A DNA stretch of 21,876 nt from positions 1 through 21,876 of the forward strand of contig CAYUYH010000009.1 of assembly GCA_964449175.1 (NCBI GenBank). Reading direction: 5' to 3'. Source of the stretch: CAYUYH01 sp964449175. Lineage in GTDB: Bacteria; Planctomycetota; Phycisphaerae; SM23-33. Positions 7,121 to 15,547 of this stretch are shown in pieces. Position numbers and translations under genes: made by a program. The notes below the pieces were generated by a model, which saw nothing but the letters and a program-made list of their open reading frames with translations, was not told the origin of the DNA and did not search any database. The first letter of the stretch is position 1, and every line of letters begins with the position of its first letter.

Positions 7121-7660
7121 ATGACTGTTGCCGCAAGCAAGACGGAAGTGCCGCTGGTCGGGCCGCCCGGCGAGATCATGGGCCGGCTGGGCAACCTCGT
7201 GGTGGAGGTGCACCAGTGCACCGACCGCCGCGGCATCGCCCGGATCGACCCGGCGAGGACGTTCGAGGCGGCGGAGAGGATGATCGCGATGGACGGGTCG
7301 CGTCTGGCGACCGCCACCGGCATCGAGGTCCGCGACGGGATCGACGTCCTGTATCACTGGGCGTTCGAGCCGGCCGGCGTGGTCGTCACGCTGAAGGTGC
7401 TGGCCGCACGTCCGGCGTTCGAGGTTGACTCCATTGCCAACGTCGTCCCGGCGGCGAACTGGATCGAGCGGGAGATGCACGACCTGCTCGGCGCCAACTT
7501 CACGGGTCACCCTGACATGCGCAGGCTGATTTTGGACGACTCCTGGCCGGAGGGCGTCCACCCGCTGCGGAAGAGCTTCGACCAGGTCGCCGACCGCCCG
7601 CCGTTGCCGGCGAACCAGACCCCGCCGGACGTGAGCGCCGAAGGAGGGGGCGAGCAATGA
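7121..7660 (+). CDS. Hydrogenase subunit, NuoC-like 30-kDa domain (MbhK/HycE N-terminal family)
   Basis: A 179-residue accessory subunit that packs against the large subunit. The complex I 30-kDa signature is clear: NWIEREMHDLLGANFTGHPD followed by R, R, L and WPEG, then PLRKSF. In HycE this domain is fused to the NuoD part; here it is separate, as in Mbh. The ATG at 7121 is preferred over an upstream TTG at 7088 because GGGAG lies just before it and the conserved part starts later. It overlaps the large subunit start by 4 bases. Confidence 0.88.
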   Translation: MTVAASKTEVPLVGPPGEIMGRLGNLVVEVHQCTDRRGIARIDPARTFEAAERMIAMDGSRLATATGIEVRDGIDVLYHWAFEPAGVVVTLKVLAARPAFEVDSIANVVPAANWIEREMHDLLGANFTGHPDMRRLILDDSWPEGVHPLRKSFDQVADRPPLPANQTPPDVSAEGGGEQ

Positions 7661-8841
7661 GTCACCGCACGGTTATCAACATCGGCCCGTACCACCCGCT
7701 CCAGGAAGAGGCGGAGTTCTACCAGCTCTACGTCGAGGGCGAGACCGTCGTCGACATGGACGTGCGGATTTCCTACAACCACCGCGGCATCGAGAAACTG
7801 GACGAGTCCAAGACCTTCGACCAGGTGCCGTTCGTGGTCGAGCGTGTCTGCGGCATATGCTCGGCCAGCCATCCGCTGGCCTACGTCCAGGCCGTCGAGG
7901 AGATCGCCCACGTCCAGGTGCCCGAGCGGGCGCTGTATCTGCGAACCATCGTGAACGAGCTGGAGCGGCTACATAGCCACATGTTGTGGGTGGGCCTGGC
8001 CGGGCACTTCCTGGGGTACAACACCGTGTTCATGTGGGCGTGGAAGTACCGCGAGCCCGTGATGGACATACTGGAGACGGCCACCGGCTCTCGCGTGAAC
8101 TACGCCAACTGCAAGATCGGCGGCGTGCGGCGAGACATCGATGCCGAACAGCTCGCCCACATCGACCGCGCTTGCGCCGAGCTTGTCGCTCCACTGGAGA
8201 TGCTCACTAATGCGGTGCTGGACGACCCGATCCTCCACGCGAGGCTCAAGAAGGTCGGCATCCTCACGCCCGAGGCGGCCAAGCTGTACGGCGCCTGCGG
8301 CCCGACCGCACGCGGCAGCGGCGTGCCCATCGACGTCCGCCGCGACGACCCCTACGCCGCCTACGACCGCGTCGACTGGGACGTGATCACCGCCCCCGGC
8401 GGCGACGTGTTCGGCAAGGCCGTTGTCCGCCTGCTGGAGTGTCTCGAGGCCGTCAAGATCATCCGCCAGTGCGTCAAGGACATGCCCGGCGGCGAGATCG
8501 ACGCCAAGGTGGAGGCCATCCCGCCCGGCGAGGGCGTCGGCCACGTCGAGGCCCCGCGCGGCGAGACGTTCCACTACGTCCGCTCCGACGGGTCGAACCG
8601 TCCGGTGCGCCACAAAATCCGCGCGCCGAGTTTCAACAACGTCCCGACGTTCAAGGCCTCCTGCATCGGCCTGCAGATACCCGATGTCGCCATCACGCTG
8701 GCCAGCGTCGATCCCTGCTACTCCTGCACGGAGCGAATGTGCACGGTCGTCGACGCCGACAGCCACAAGTCGATGTACGACTTCGCCGACCTGGTGAGAC
8801 TGTCGCAGGAGAAGACCCAGCGGATGAGAAAGGAATGGTGA
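7657..8841 (+). CDS. Group 4 [NiFe] hydrogenase large (catalytic) subunit, NuoD-like
   Basis: A 394-residue catalytic subunit that interconverts H+ and H2. Both Ni-binding motifs are present: L1 as RVCGICSASH (C65, C68) and L2 as DPCYSCTER (C354, C357). Complex I NuoD lacks these, so this is a true hydrogenase. A 34-residue tail follows R360 (MCTVVD...), matching the C-terminal extension that HycI-type proteases remove after the Arg in HycE; a suitable protease is encoded at the operon end. The L2 form DPCxSCT(D/E)R is typical of group 4 (HycE, CooH, Mbh) and excludes groups 1-3. Start by ATGA overlap with the NuoC-like gene. Subgroup (4d-like, given the Mrp genes) needs a tree. Confidence 0.95.
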   Translation: MSHRTVINIGPYHPLQEEAEFYQLYVEGETVVDMDVRISYNHRGIEKLDESKTFDQVPFVVERVCGICSASHPLAYVQAVEEIAHVQVPERALYLRTIVNELERLHSHMLWVGLAGHFLGYNTVFMWAWKYREPVMDILETATGSRVNYANCKIGGVRRDIDAEQLAHIDRACAELVAPLEMLTNAVLDDPILHARLKKVGILTPEAAKLYGACGPTARGSGVPIDVRRDDPYAAYDRVDWDVITAPGGDVFGKAVVRLLECLEAVKIIRQCVKDMPGGEIDAKVEAIPPGEGVGHVEAPRGETFHYVRSDGSNRPVRHKIRAPSFNNVPTFKASCIGLQIPDVAITLASVDPCYSCTERMCTVVDADSHKSMYDFADLVRLSQEKTQRMRKEW

Positions 8842-8848
8842 GCGCGAC

Positions 8849-10789
8849 ATGAACGATCTGGCGGAGCAACTGGCGAACATCCTGTTCGATCCGCTTATGG
8901 TCCCGGTCACCGTTGCGCTGGGGTGCGGGCTGCTGGCGTATATCGTGTCGCGGTGGTTTCCGCTGGTGTGCAAGTTCCTCGCCTTGGCGGCGTCGGCCTG
9001 GGTGGTCTACTGCGGCATCTGGATCACGCGCCTGGACGGCCTGAAGCTGTCATGGGAGTGGGCCAGGCTGACCGACACGATTGTCCTGTCCCTGGATCTC
9101 GTGCCGAGCACGCTGGGGATGCTGGTGGTCATCGCCGGCGGGGCGTTCGCCCTGCTGATCACGATCTACAGCCTCCGCGGCATGGCTGGGCAGTATTGGG
9201 AGGGCAAGTTCTACGCATACCTGATCTGGGCGTTGGCCGGCACGTGCCTGGTGGCCCTGGCGAGCAATCTTCTGGTGTTGGTGATTGGCTGGGAGATCGT
9301 CACGCTGATGCTGTTCCTGATGGTCAACCAGGGCGCCGGCGCCCGGGCCGGGGCGGCGAAGGCGTACGGCGTGCTGGGCTTCGCCGACGCCTGCCTGTTG
9401 ATGGCGGTGGCGCTGCTGGCCGCGGGTGGCGGCTCGGCGGCGTGGTCGCTGTCGGGCCCGGCCAGCCAGCTCGGGGCCGAGCCGCTGGGCGCGCTCGGAT
9501 ACGTCGCCTATGTGCTGATCCTCGTCGCCGCGCTGGCCAAAGCCGGGGCCGTGCCGCTGCACACGTGGATACCGGCTATCGCCACGTCGGCGCCCGCGCC
9601 GGTGATGGCCTATCTGCCGGCAGCGCTGGACAAGCTGCTGGGGATATACCTGCTGGCGACCCTCACGCTGCGGATGTTCACACCCGACTGGACCATGCAG
9701 GTGGTGATGATGGTTATCGGCGGCGTGACGATCATCGCAGCCGTGCTGATGGCGATGATGCAGCACAATCTCAAGCGCCTGCTGTCGTTCCACGCGGTCA
9801 GCCAGGTGGGCTACATGGTGCTCGGCATCGGCACCGGAACAACCCTGGGCATCATCGGCGGGCTGTTCCACATGATCAACCATGCCATCTACAAGAGCAA
9901 CCTGTTCCTGATGTCCGGAAGCGTCAACCGCGCCGTCGGCAGCGACGAGATGGAGGACATGGGCGGCCTTGCCAGGACGCTGCCGGTGACCTTCGTTTGC
10001 GGTTCCGTGGCGGCGGCAGCCATTTCAGGAGTGCCGCCGTTCAACGGCTTCGCCAGCAAGTGGCTGGTCTATCAGGGCGCGCTGGGCGTCTCCCCGCGGA
10101 GCGCCGGCCTGGCGGTGGCGCTGGTCGTGGTGGCTGTGTTCGGCAGCGCCTTGACCTTGGCAAGCTTCGTGAAGGTCATCTATGGTGCGTTCCTCTCGCC
10201 CGCCCCCAAGCCCGTCAAGCCGCGTCTGGCGTCCGGCGAGAGCCTGGCGATGGCAGTGCCAATGGTGGTCCTGGCCGCGGCATGCGTGGTCTTGGGCCTG
10301 GCGCCGCAGTTGCTCGTCACCAACGTGTTCGCGCCGGTCGCCGAAGGGCACGGGGCGGATGTGGCCATCCGTGGAACGGCGCTAGCCGGCGGTGAGATCG
10401 GCTTCTGGGACCCCTCGCGGGCGACCTGGCTGATACTGATCGGCATCTTCCTTGGCGGCGCGCTGGTGTGGATATCATCCTGGCCGCAGCGGCGGCGCGT
10501 TGTTAGGCCTTTCCTCGGCGGAGAGGTCGCCGGAAGGACCGACGACAGGTGGCGCGTGCCGGCTACCGACTTCTACCGCACGATTGCCGCCTTGCCGGTG
10601 ATAGGCAAGCTGCTTGAGCAGGGCGAGGTCGGCGCGATGGACCCGTATCACTGGTCGGGCAGGCACGGGAATAGCCTCGTCGAGGCCCTCCGCGGCATGC
10701 ATACCGGGCTGATCAGCTTGTACGTCGTCTGGTGCCTGCTGGGGCTGACGATCACGCTGACGTATCTGGTGATTAGCTCGGGGAGCTGA
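8849..10789 (+). CDS. Antiporter-like membrane subunit (HyfB/NuoL/MrpA-N family) with MbhI-like C-terminus
   Basis: A 646-residue polytopic protein with at least 14 transmembrane segments, of the proton-conducting NuoL/M/N-MrpA/D family. The expected buried residues are visible: E149 (GWEIVTLM), K231 (ALAKAGAVPLH), H238, K309 and H315 (HNLKRLLSFH), and K349 (NHAIYKSNLF). The last about 60 residues (from MDPYHW, through RGMHTGLISLY, to a final hydrophobic helix) resemble the lateral-helix anchor of NuoL and the small MbhI subunit. It starts 7 bases after the large subunit and ends 3 bases before the MbhD/E-like gene; together those two look like an MrpA split in two. Likely moves H+ or Na+ in response to hydrogenase turnover. 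Confidence 0.88.
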   Translation: MNDLAEQLANILFDPLMVPVTVALGCGLLAYIVSRWFPLVCKFLALAASAWVVYCGIWITRLDGLKLSWEWARLTDTIVLSLDLVPSTLGMLVVIAGGAFALLITIYSLRGMAGQYWEGKFYAYLIWALAGTCLVALASNLLVLVIGWEIVTLMLFLMVNQGAGARAGAAKAYGVLGFADACLLMAVALLAAGGGSAAWSLSGPASQLGAEPLGALGYVAYVLILVAALAKAGAVPLHTWIPAIATSAPAPVMAYLPAALDKLLGIYLLATLTLRMFTPDWTMQVVMMVIGGVTIIAAVLMAMMQHNLKRLLSFHAVSQVGYMVLGIGTGTTLGIIGGLFHMINHAIYKSNLFLMSGSVNRAVGSDEMEDMGGLARTLPVTFVCGSVAAAAISGVPPFNGFASKWLVYQGALGVSPRSAGLAVALVVVAVFGSALTLASFVKVIYGAFLSPAPKPVKPRLASGESLAMAVPMVVLAAACVVLGLAPQLLVTNVFAPVAEGHGADVAIRGTALAGGEIGFWDPSRATWLILIGIFLGGALVWISSWPQRRRVVRPFLGGEVAGRTDDRWRVPATDFYRTIAALPVIGKLLEQGEVGAMDPYHWSGRHGNSLVEALRGMHTGLISLYVVWCLLGLTITLTYLVISSGS

Positions 10790-10792
10790 GCC

Positions 10793-11383
10793 ATGACAAT
10801 AACATTGTTCGTCGTCATCTTGATCGTGTTCATGCTGATCGCGGCGCTGATCGCCGTCGAGGCGAAAGACCTGCTCAGCTCGGTCATCGCGCTCGGAGCG
10901 GCTGGCTTCGCGCTAAGCGTGATCGACCTGCTGGTGGGCGCGCCAGACCTGGCGCTGACGCAGGTCGTCGTGGAGGTGATAGCGCTGGTGCTGCTCATCC
11001 GCGTCGTGCTCACGCGCGACGACACCTCCGAGACCCAGCCGCGAGACGCGCTGCGGACCGGGGCGGCGTTGCTGGCCGGCGGCGTGATACTGGTTATCGT
11101 GTTCTTCGCAGCCGGCGGCATGGGGCAGACCGGCGGCATACCCACGTTCGGCGATCCGGTCCTGAACAACGATCCGCAAGCGACCGTCCCGCCGGGCGTC
11201 TCAGCCGACTACCTCGCCCGCTCCGCCAAGCAGACCGGCGCGGCCAACGCGGTCACCGCCGTGCTGCTGGACTACAGGGCCTACGACACCCTCGGCGAGG
11301 CGACGGTCATCTTCGTGTCCGTCCTGGGGGCGTACGCGGTGCTCAGGCGCCTGGGCCGGCGAGAAAAGGAGCCGACCACATGA
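10793..11383 (+). CDS. MbhD-MbhE fusion (MrpA C-terminal region)
   Basis: A 196-residue membrane protein of about six helices. The first half (to about residue 75) is an MbhD/DUF4040-type domain with AVEAKDLLSSVIALG and the acidic stretch GAPDLALTQVVVEV. The second half (about 90-190) is MbhE-like, ending in a Tyr-Asp-Thr-Leu-Gly-Glu segment (YDTLGE, 167-172) that is conserved near the end of MrpA. In classical Mrp this is the tail of MrpA; in archaeal Mbh it is two genes, here one. GGGGAG precedes the ATG. Overlaps mrpB by 4 bases. Confidence 0.85.
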   Translation: MTITLFVVILIVFMLIAALIAVEAKDLLSSVIALGAAGFALSVIDLLVGAPDLALTQVVVEVIALVLLIRVVLTRDDTSETQPRDALRTGAALLAGGVILVIVFFAAGGMGQTGGIPTFGDPVLNNDPQATVPPGVSADYLARSAKQTGAANAVTAVLLDYRAYDTLGEATVIFVSVLGAYAVLRRLGRREKEPTT

Positions 11384-11829
11384 CCGAAGGCGGAATGACA
11401 CTGATAGTCAAGCAGACCGCCCGACTGATCAGCGGCTTTATCACGGTTTTCGCGATCTATATCGCGCTGACCGGGCACATCACGCCGGGCGGCGGGTTCG
11501 CCGGCGGGGTGATCCTGGCCGCGGCGGCCGTGCTGATCGTGCTGTCGTTCGGCAAGGTCCACGCCGCAAGAGTGGTGGGCGACAGGTCCAGCCACATAGC
11601 CGACGCCGCCGGCGCGATGCTGTTCCTGGCCGTGGCGCTGCTGGGATACCTCGTCGGCGGGTTCTTCGTCAGCTTCCTGCCGCAGGGGCAGATATTCCAA
11701 CTGGTCTCCGGCGGCACGATTCCACTGAGCAACTTCGCCATCCTGGTGAAGGTCGGTGCGGGCCTGGCCGGGGCGTTCCTGGCACTGTCGGCCTTCCGCC
11801 TGACCGCCGGCAGAAGGGAGGGCGCGTGA
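11380..11829 (+). CDS. mrpB: MrpB/MnhB/MbhF-like antiporter subunit
   Basis: A 149-residue protein with four transmembrane segments. The loop HITPGGGFAGGVILA (32-46) is the MnhB signature. It overlaps the MbhD/E gene by 4 bases; an internal ATG at 11395 (residue 6) is an alternative start. It belongs to the cation-translocating part of the complex, between the MrpA-tail protein and MrpC as in standard mrp order. Confidence 0.9.
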   Translation: MTEGGMTLIVKQTARLISGFITVFAIYIALTGHITPGGGFAGGVILAAAAVLIVLSFGKVHAARVVGDRSSHIADAAGAMLFLAVALLGYLVGGFFVSFLPQGQIFQLVSGGTIPLSNFAILVKVGAGLAGAFLALSAFRLTAGRREGA

Positions 11830-11830
11830 C

Positions 11831-12184
11831 ATGGGAACACTGATCTACGTGCTGACATTCGGCCTGCTGTTGATCGGCATCTATGCCGTCGTGGCGAAAA
11901 AGAACATCGTCAAGATCATCGTCGGCTTGTTGGTCATCGACTACGCGGTCAACATGCTGCTGGTGCTGCTGGGGTATCGCTCCGGCGGCGGCGCGCCGAT
12001 TCTGACGCCCGGCCAGACCGAGCAGCAGATGGCCGCAGCCGTCGACCCGCTGCCGCAGGCGATGGTGCTTACCAGCATCGTCATCGGGCTGGGCATCACC
12101 GCCTTGATGGTGGCGATGGCGATTCGGCTGTACGAAAAGTACGGAACGTTCGACATGAGCAGGATCAGACGCTTGAAGGGATGA
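11831..12184 (+). CDS. mrpC: MrpC/MnhC/MbhG-like antiporter subunit (NuoK family)
   Basis: A 117-residue protein with three transmembrane helices, homologous to NuoK. Typical features are the N-terminal GIYAVVAKKNIVKIIVGL with NMLLVLLGY, and the conserved DPLPQAMVLTSIVIG (72-86). It starts 1 base after the mrpB stop. NuoK-like subunits sit beside the antiporter subunits and carry Glu/Lys residues in the ion path. Confidence 0.9.
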   Translation: MGTLIYVLTFGLLLIGIYAVVAKKNIVKIIVGLLVIDYAVNMLLVLLGYRSGGGAPILTPGQTEQQMAAAVDPLPQAMVLTSIVIGLGITALMVAMAIRLYEKYGTFDMSRIRRLKG

Positions 12185-12249
12185 CGGCTGACGGCGGGCC
12201 TGCCGGGTGCATGCCGCGGGACCGGCCGCGAGCCTGAAAAGGTGTGCAA

Positions 12250-13806
12250 ATGGAACCTTTGGTGCCGTTGCTGGTACTAATGCCGCTGGGCGCCGCATTT
12301 GCGGCCGTCATACTGGCGAACCTGCCGTCCCGCAGGACGGCGGACGACAGCGCCCCGCCCAGCCTGTGCCAGAGGGCTGTGCTGCCGATCGCCGTCATCG
12401 TGGTCGCCGCCAACCTGGTGATCTCGGTGCTGCTGTTGCGCGGCGATGTTGGCAAGATATACATCGGCGGCTGGTCGCCCGCCAAGACGCTCGGCATCGA
12501 GATGATTTGCGACGGGCTGAGCAAGATGATGGCCGTCACGATCAACCTCGTCGCGCTGGTGTCGATCATCTTCTCCAAGGCCTACATGCGACGGTTCACA
12601 AAGGTCTGGCTGTTTGCGGCCTTGTTCCTGCTGATGGTCTCGGCGATGAACGCGGTTGTGCTGGCCGGCGACCTGTTCAACATGTTCGTGTTCCTGGAGG
12701 TGGCGGCCATCGCGTCATACGCCCTGGTGGCGTTCGGCTGCGAGGCGGAGGAGCTGGAGGCCGCCTTCAAGTACCTCGTGCTGGGGACGGTCGGCTCGGC
12801 GTTCATCCTGCTGGGCGTGGCGGTGCTATATTCGCTGACCGGGCAGCTCAATATGGGCATGGTGGCGGCGCTTCTGCCGAAGGCGCATGGCCCGGCGGTG
12901 CTGTTGGCCGCGGCGGCGCTGATCGCGGGACTGTCGCTGAAGGCGGCGATGGTGCCGTTCCACGCCTGGCTGCCCGACGCACACCCCTCGGCCCCGGCGC
13001 CGATCTCCGCGATGCTGTCCGGCGTGCTGATCAAGACCTCCGGCGTCTACGCGCTGGCGCGGGTTGTGTTCAACGTCTTCGGGCCCACGGGCGAGTACGC
13101 CGTCGTGCTGATGGTTCTGGGCGCGGTATCGATGGTGGTGGGCGTGTTCCTGGCGATAGGGCAGTGGGACTTCAAGCGCCTGCTCGCCTATTCCAGCATC
13201 TCGCAGGTGGGATACGTCGTCCTGGCGCTCGGCGCGGCGGCGGGCGTGCTCGCCCGAGGCGGCGACCAGGCCATCGCCGGGCTTATCCTGCTCGGCGGGC
13301 TGTTCCACCTGTTCAATCACGCCGCCTTCAAGAGTTTGCTCTTCCTGTCCAGCGGCGCCATCGAGCAGCAGACCGGCACGCGGCAGCTCAAGAAGATGGG
13401 TGGGCTGGCCCGGCGGATGCGCGTAACCGGCTTCTGCTGCCGGGTGGGCGCGCTGTCGATATCCGGCGTGCCGCCATTCAACGGGTTCTTCTCGAAACTG
13501 ATCATCATCGTCGGCCTGGCGCTGGCCGGGTACTACGTGCTTGCGGCCTTGGCCGGCGGAGTGGCGCTGATGACGCTGCTGACCTTCATCAAGGTGCAGA
13601 GGTACGCACTCGAGGGCAAACCGGAAGGGGCTATCACCGACGTCAGAGAGGCGCCGCCTTCCATGGGTCTGGCCCTTGTGCTGCTGGCGATCGTGTGCAT
13701 CGCCGGCGGGTTGGCGATGGTGCCGCTGAGGGAGTACTTGCTCGGCCCGGCCGGCGATATCCTGCTTAGGGGCGCGTCTGCCCTGAACTCGGGAGTGCTG
13801 CCATGA
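12250..13806 (+). CDS. mrpD: MrpD/MnhD/MbhH-like antiporter subunit
   Basis: A 518-residue polytopic protein of about 14 helices, the main antiporter subunit. Key residues are E150 (VFLEVAAIA), K231 (LSLKAAMVPFH), H238 and K262 (GVLIKTSGVY), followed by a FKRLLAYSSISQVGY helix and a VPPFNGFFSK motif. Family length is about 490-500, so it is complete. The ATG at 12250 is preferred; a GTG two codons upstream (12244) overlaps the only ribosome-site-like sequence, AAAGGTG. It follows a 65-base gap, the largest in the Mrp part, and overlaps mrpE by 4 bases. Confidence 0.92.
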   Translation: MEPLVPLLVLMPLGAAFAAVILANLPSRRTADDSAPPSLCQRAVLPIAVIVVAANLVISVLLLRGDVGKIYIGGWSPAKTLGIEMICDGLSKMMAVTINLVALVSIIFSKAYMRRFTKVWLFAALFLLMVSAMNAVVLAGDLFNMFVFLEVAAIASYALVAFGCEAEELEAAFKYLVLGTVGSAFILLGVAVLYSLTGQLNMGMVAALLPKAHGPAVLLAAAALIAGLSLKAAMVPFHAWLPDAHPSAPAPISAMLSGVLIKTSGVYALARVVFNVFGPTGEYAVVLMVLGAVSMVVGVFLAIGQWDFKRLLAYSSISQVGYVVLALGAAAGVLARGGDQAIAGLILLGGLFHLFNHAAFKSLLFLSSGAIEQQTGTRQLKKMGGLARRMRVTGFCCRVGALSISGVPPFNGFFSKLIIIVGLALAGYYVLAALAGGVALMTLLTFIKVQRYALEGKPEGAITDVREAPPSMGLALVLLAIVCIAGGLAMVPLREYLLGPAGDILLRGASALNSGVLP

Positions 13807-14288
13807 AATGGCTGATGTGTCTGTTGGCGGTCTTCGTCCTGTGGATGCTGCTATTCTGGCAGCTCGACGCGTGGGTCATCGGCTCAGGCGCGTTCTTCGC
13901 CCTGATCGTCGGCTCGCTGCTGGGCGACTTCTATCCCGATGGCCTGCCCAAGCTGCTGAACCCCAGGCGATGGCTGTTCTTCCTGATCTACCTGCCATAC
14001 TTCCTGGGGCTCTGCCTGCGGGCCAACCTGGACGTCGCGCTGCGCGTCATCCACCCGGACGTGCCGATCCGCCCGGGGATAGTCAAGGTGCGGACCACGC
14101 TGACCAGTGACATGGCCAAGGTGTTCCTGGCCAACAGCATCACGCTGACTCCCGGCACGCTGACCGTGGAGATCACCGGCCAGGATCTCTACGTCCACTG
14201 GATCAACATCGACACCGAGGATCCCGCCAAGCGCTCGGCGGAGATATGCGGGCGCTTCGAGCCGCTGCTGCGGAGGATATTCGAATGA
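13803..14288 (+). CDS. mrpE: MrpE/MnhE/MbhA-like subunit
   Basis: A 161-residue protein with two or three N-terminal helices and a hydrophilic C-terminal domain. The MrpE core is recognisable: YLPYFLGLCLRANLDVALRV, then a P-(G)-I-V-K-V-R-T strand, and SITLTPGTLTVEI. Overlaps both neighbours by 4 bases. Structural subunit of the Mrp module; in Mbh the homologue is MbhA. Confidence 0.92.
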   Translation: MKWLMCLLAVFVLWMLLFWQLDAWVIGSGAFFALIVGSLLGDFYPDGLPKLLNPRRWLFFLIYLPYFLGLCLRANLDVALRVIHPDVPIRPGIVKVRTTLTSDMAKVFLANSITLTPGTLTVEITGQDLYVHWINIDTEDPAKRSAEICGRFEPLLRRIFE

Positions 14289-14560
14289 GCGAGCTTACGA
14301 CGCTTCACCAGGTCGCCTTCGGCGTGCTTGTGCTGGGTTCGCTGCTGTGCGTCTGGCGCATAGCCCGCGGGCCCAGCGCCCCGGATCGGACGGTCGCCAT
14401 CGACATCCTGGGCACGCTGGTGGTGGGCTTCTGCTGCATCATGGCCTTGTGGACGGACCTGGAATACTACATGAACATCGCCATCGCCTGGGCGCTGATC
14501 AGTTTCGTCGGCACGCTGGCCCTGGCGAAATACCTCGAAGGCAGGACGTACGATGCTTGA
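14285..14560 (+). CDS. mrpF: MrpF/MnhF/MbhB-like subunit
   Basis: A 91-residue protein with three helices. The motif RIARGPSAPDRTVAIDILG (22-40) is the family hallmark, with Asp in the conserved DR pair. The ATG at 14285 overlaps the mrpE stop as ATGA and places the start just before the first helix. It overlaps mrpG by 8 bases. Confidence 0.92.
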   Translation: MSELTTLHQVAFGVLVLGSLLCVWRIARGPSAPDRTVAIDILGTLVVGFCCIMALWTDLEYYMNIAIAWALISFVGTLALAKYLEGRTYDA

Positions 14561-14948
14561 GACGATCTCTCAGTGGCTGATTGGCATCGGGTTGGCGTTC
14601 GACCTGTTCGGCTGCATCGGCCTGATGCGTCTGCCGGACGTCTACAACCGCGCCCAGGCGGCCACCAAGTGCGTCACGCTCGGTACCTGCGCGCTCCTGC
14701 TGGGCGTGGCGCTGCACGGCCTGGGCCTGGGCGACGGGCCGATGTTCGTCAAGGCGGTCCTGTGCGCGGGCTTCGTCCTGCTGACCAGCCCGGTCGCCGC
14801 ACACGCGATCTGCCGGGGAGCATACCTCTCGGGCGTGCCGCTGTGGGAAGGCAGCGTCGAGGACGCGTTCCGCCAGCGGGCTGAGCAGATCCGCGGCGAA
14901 CACGCCAAGGAAGGAACGGTACACCGTGAAGAAGCCGAAACTTCGTGA
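14553..14948 (+). CDS. mrpG: MrpG/MnhG/MbhC-like subunit
   Basis: A 131-residue protein with three helices. The family motif GCIGLMRLPDVYNRAQAATK (23-42) is clear and is followed by a second hydrophobic block ending in SPVAAHAICRGAY. A hydrophilic C-terminal tail of about 35 residues runs 23 bases into the ferredoxin gene, so this tail may be under dual coding constraint. Confidence 0.92.
   Translation: MLETISQWLIGIGLAFDLFGCIGLMRLPDVYNRAQAATKCVTLGTCALLLGVALHGLGLGDGPMFVKAVLCAGFVLLTSPVAAHAICRGAYLSGVPLWEGSVEDAFRQRAEQIRGEHAKEGTVHREEAETS
14907..14915 (+). promoter_or_regulatory. Shine-Dalgarno site supporting the GTG start at 14926
   Basis: AAGGAAGGA lies inside the end of mrpG, about 10 bases before the GTG at 14926. 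There is no closer ATG in frame before the conserved ferredoxin region, so it decides the start. Confidence 0.6.
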
Positions 14949-15543
14949 GTTAGCCGAGGCCATAAAGGCCGTCGTCCGCGGGCCTTATACGAGCAAGTTC
15001 CCGTTCGAGCCGCACACCCCGCCGGAGGGCTTCCGCGGCAAGCCCGAATTCCAGGAGGAAGGCTGCATCGGCTGTGCGGCCTGTGCCGAGGTCTGTCCGG
15101 CCCTGGCGATCAAAGTGACCGACGACGCCGAGGCCGACCCGCCGACGCGCCGCTTCGAGCTGCGATACGACAAGTGCGTATTCTGCGGGCAGTGCGAGCT
15201 GAACTGCACCACCAAGGAGGGGATCAAGCTCACCAGCATCTATGACATGTCGACCTTCGACCGCAGCCAGTGCGTCGAGCGGATCGAGCACGACCTGGTC
15301 ATATGCGAGGTCTGTGGGGCGATCGTGGGCGCGGTCAAGCATCTCCGCTGGGTGGCTGAGCAGCTTGGCGCCAAAGCCTACGCCAACCCGACGCTCATCG
15401 TCCTGTCCGACGGCAGCATGAAGCTCGCGGCCCGCGACGCGGGGAGGGCGGGCGAGCCGGTGATCGCGCGAAACGACATGATGCGCGTGATGTGCCCGGC
15501 CTGCCGAAGGACCATGGTCGTCCGCGAGCTCTGGGGCGAATAG
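14926..15543 (+). CDS. Two-cluster ferredoxin hydrogenase subunit (HycF/HyfH/NuoI-like) with extra C-terminal CxxC pairs
   Basis: A 205-residue electron-transfer subunit that joins the membrane arm to the small subunit. Two [4Fe-4S] sites: C47/50/53/57 (CIGCAACAEVCP) and C84/87/90/94 (CVFCGQCELNC; no Pro after the last Cys). Beyond the ferredoxin fold are two CxxC pairs, C127-C130 (CEVC) and C190-C193 (CPAC), a possible zinc or Fe-S site; HycF-type proteins have a comparable Cys-bearing tail. GTG start at 14926 by the ribosome site. It is placed after the Mrp genes, away from the hydrogenase core, but must belong to the same complex because no other NuoI-like gene is present. Confidence 0.88.
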   Translation: MKKPKLRELAEAIKAVVRGPYTSKFPFEPHTPPEGFRGKPEFQEEGCIGCAACAEVCPALAIKVTDDAEADPPTRRFELRYDKCVFCGQCELNCTTKEGIKLTSIYDMSTFDRSQCVERIEHDLVICEVCGAIVGAVKHLRWVAEQLGAKAYANPTLIVLSDGSMKLAARDAGRAGEPVIARNDMMRVMCPACRRTMVVRELWGE

Positions 15544-15547
15544 TCGC

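Noticed and set aside
5706..8841. Reading this region as respiratory complex I (nuoH, B, C, D)
   Set aside because: The NuoD-like protein has both Ni-binding CxxC motifs and a cleavable tail, and a HycI-type protease is present; NuoE, NuoF, NuoA and NuoJ are missing.
7969..8973. 334-codon minus-strand frame opposite the hydrogenase large subunit
   Set aside because: Antisense to conserved catalytic motifs and without any recognisable domain.
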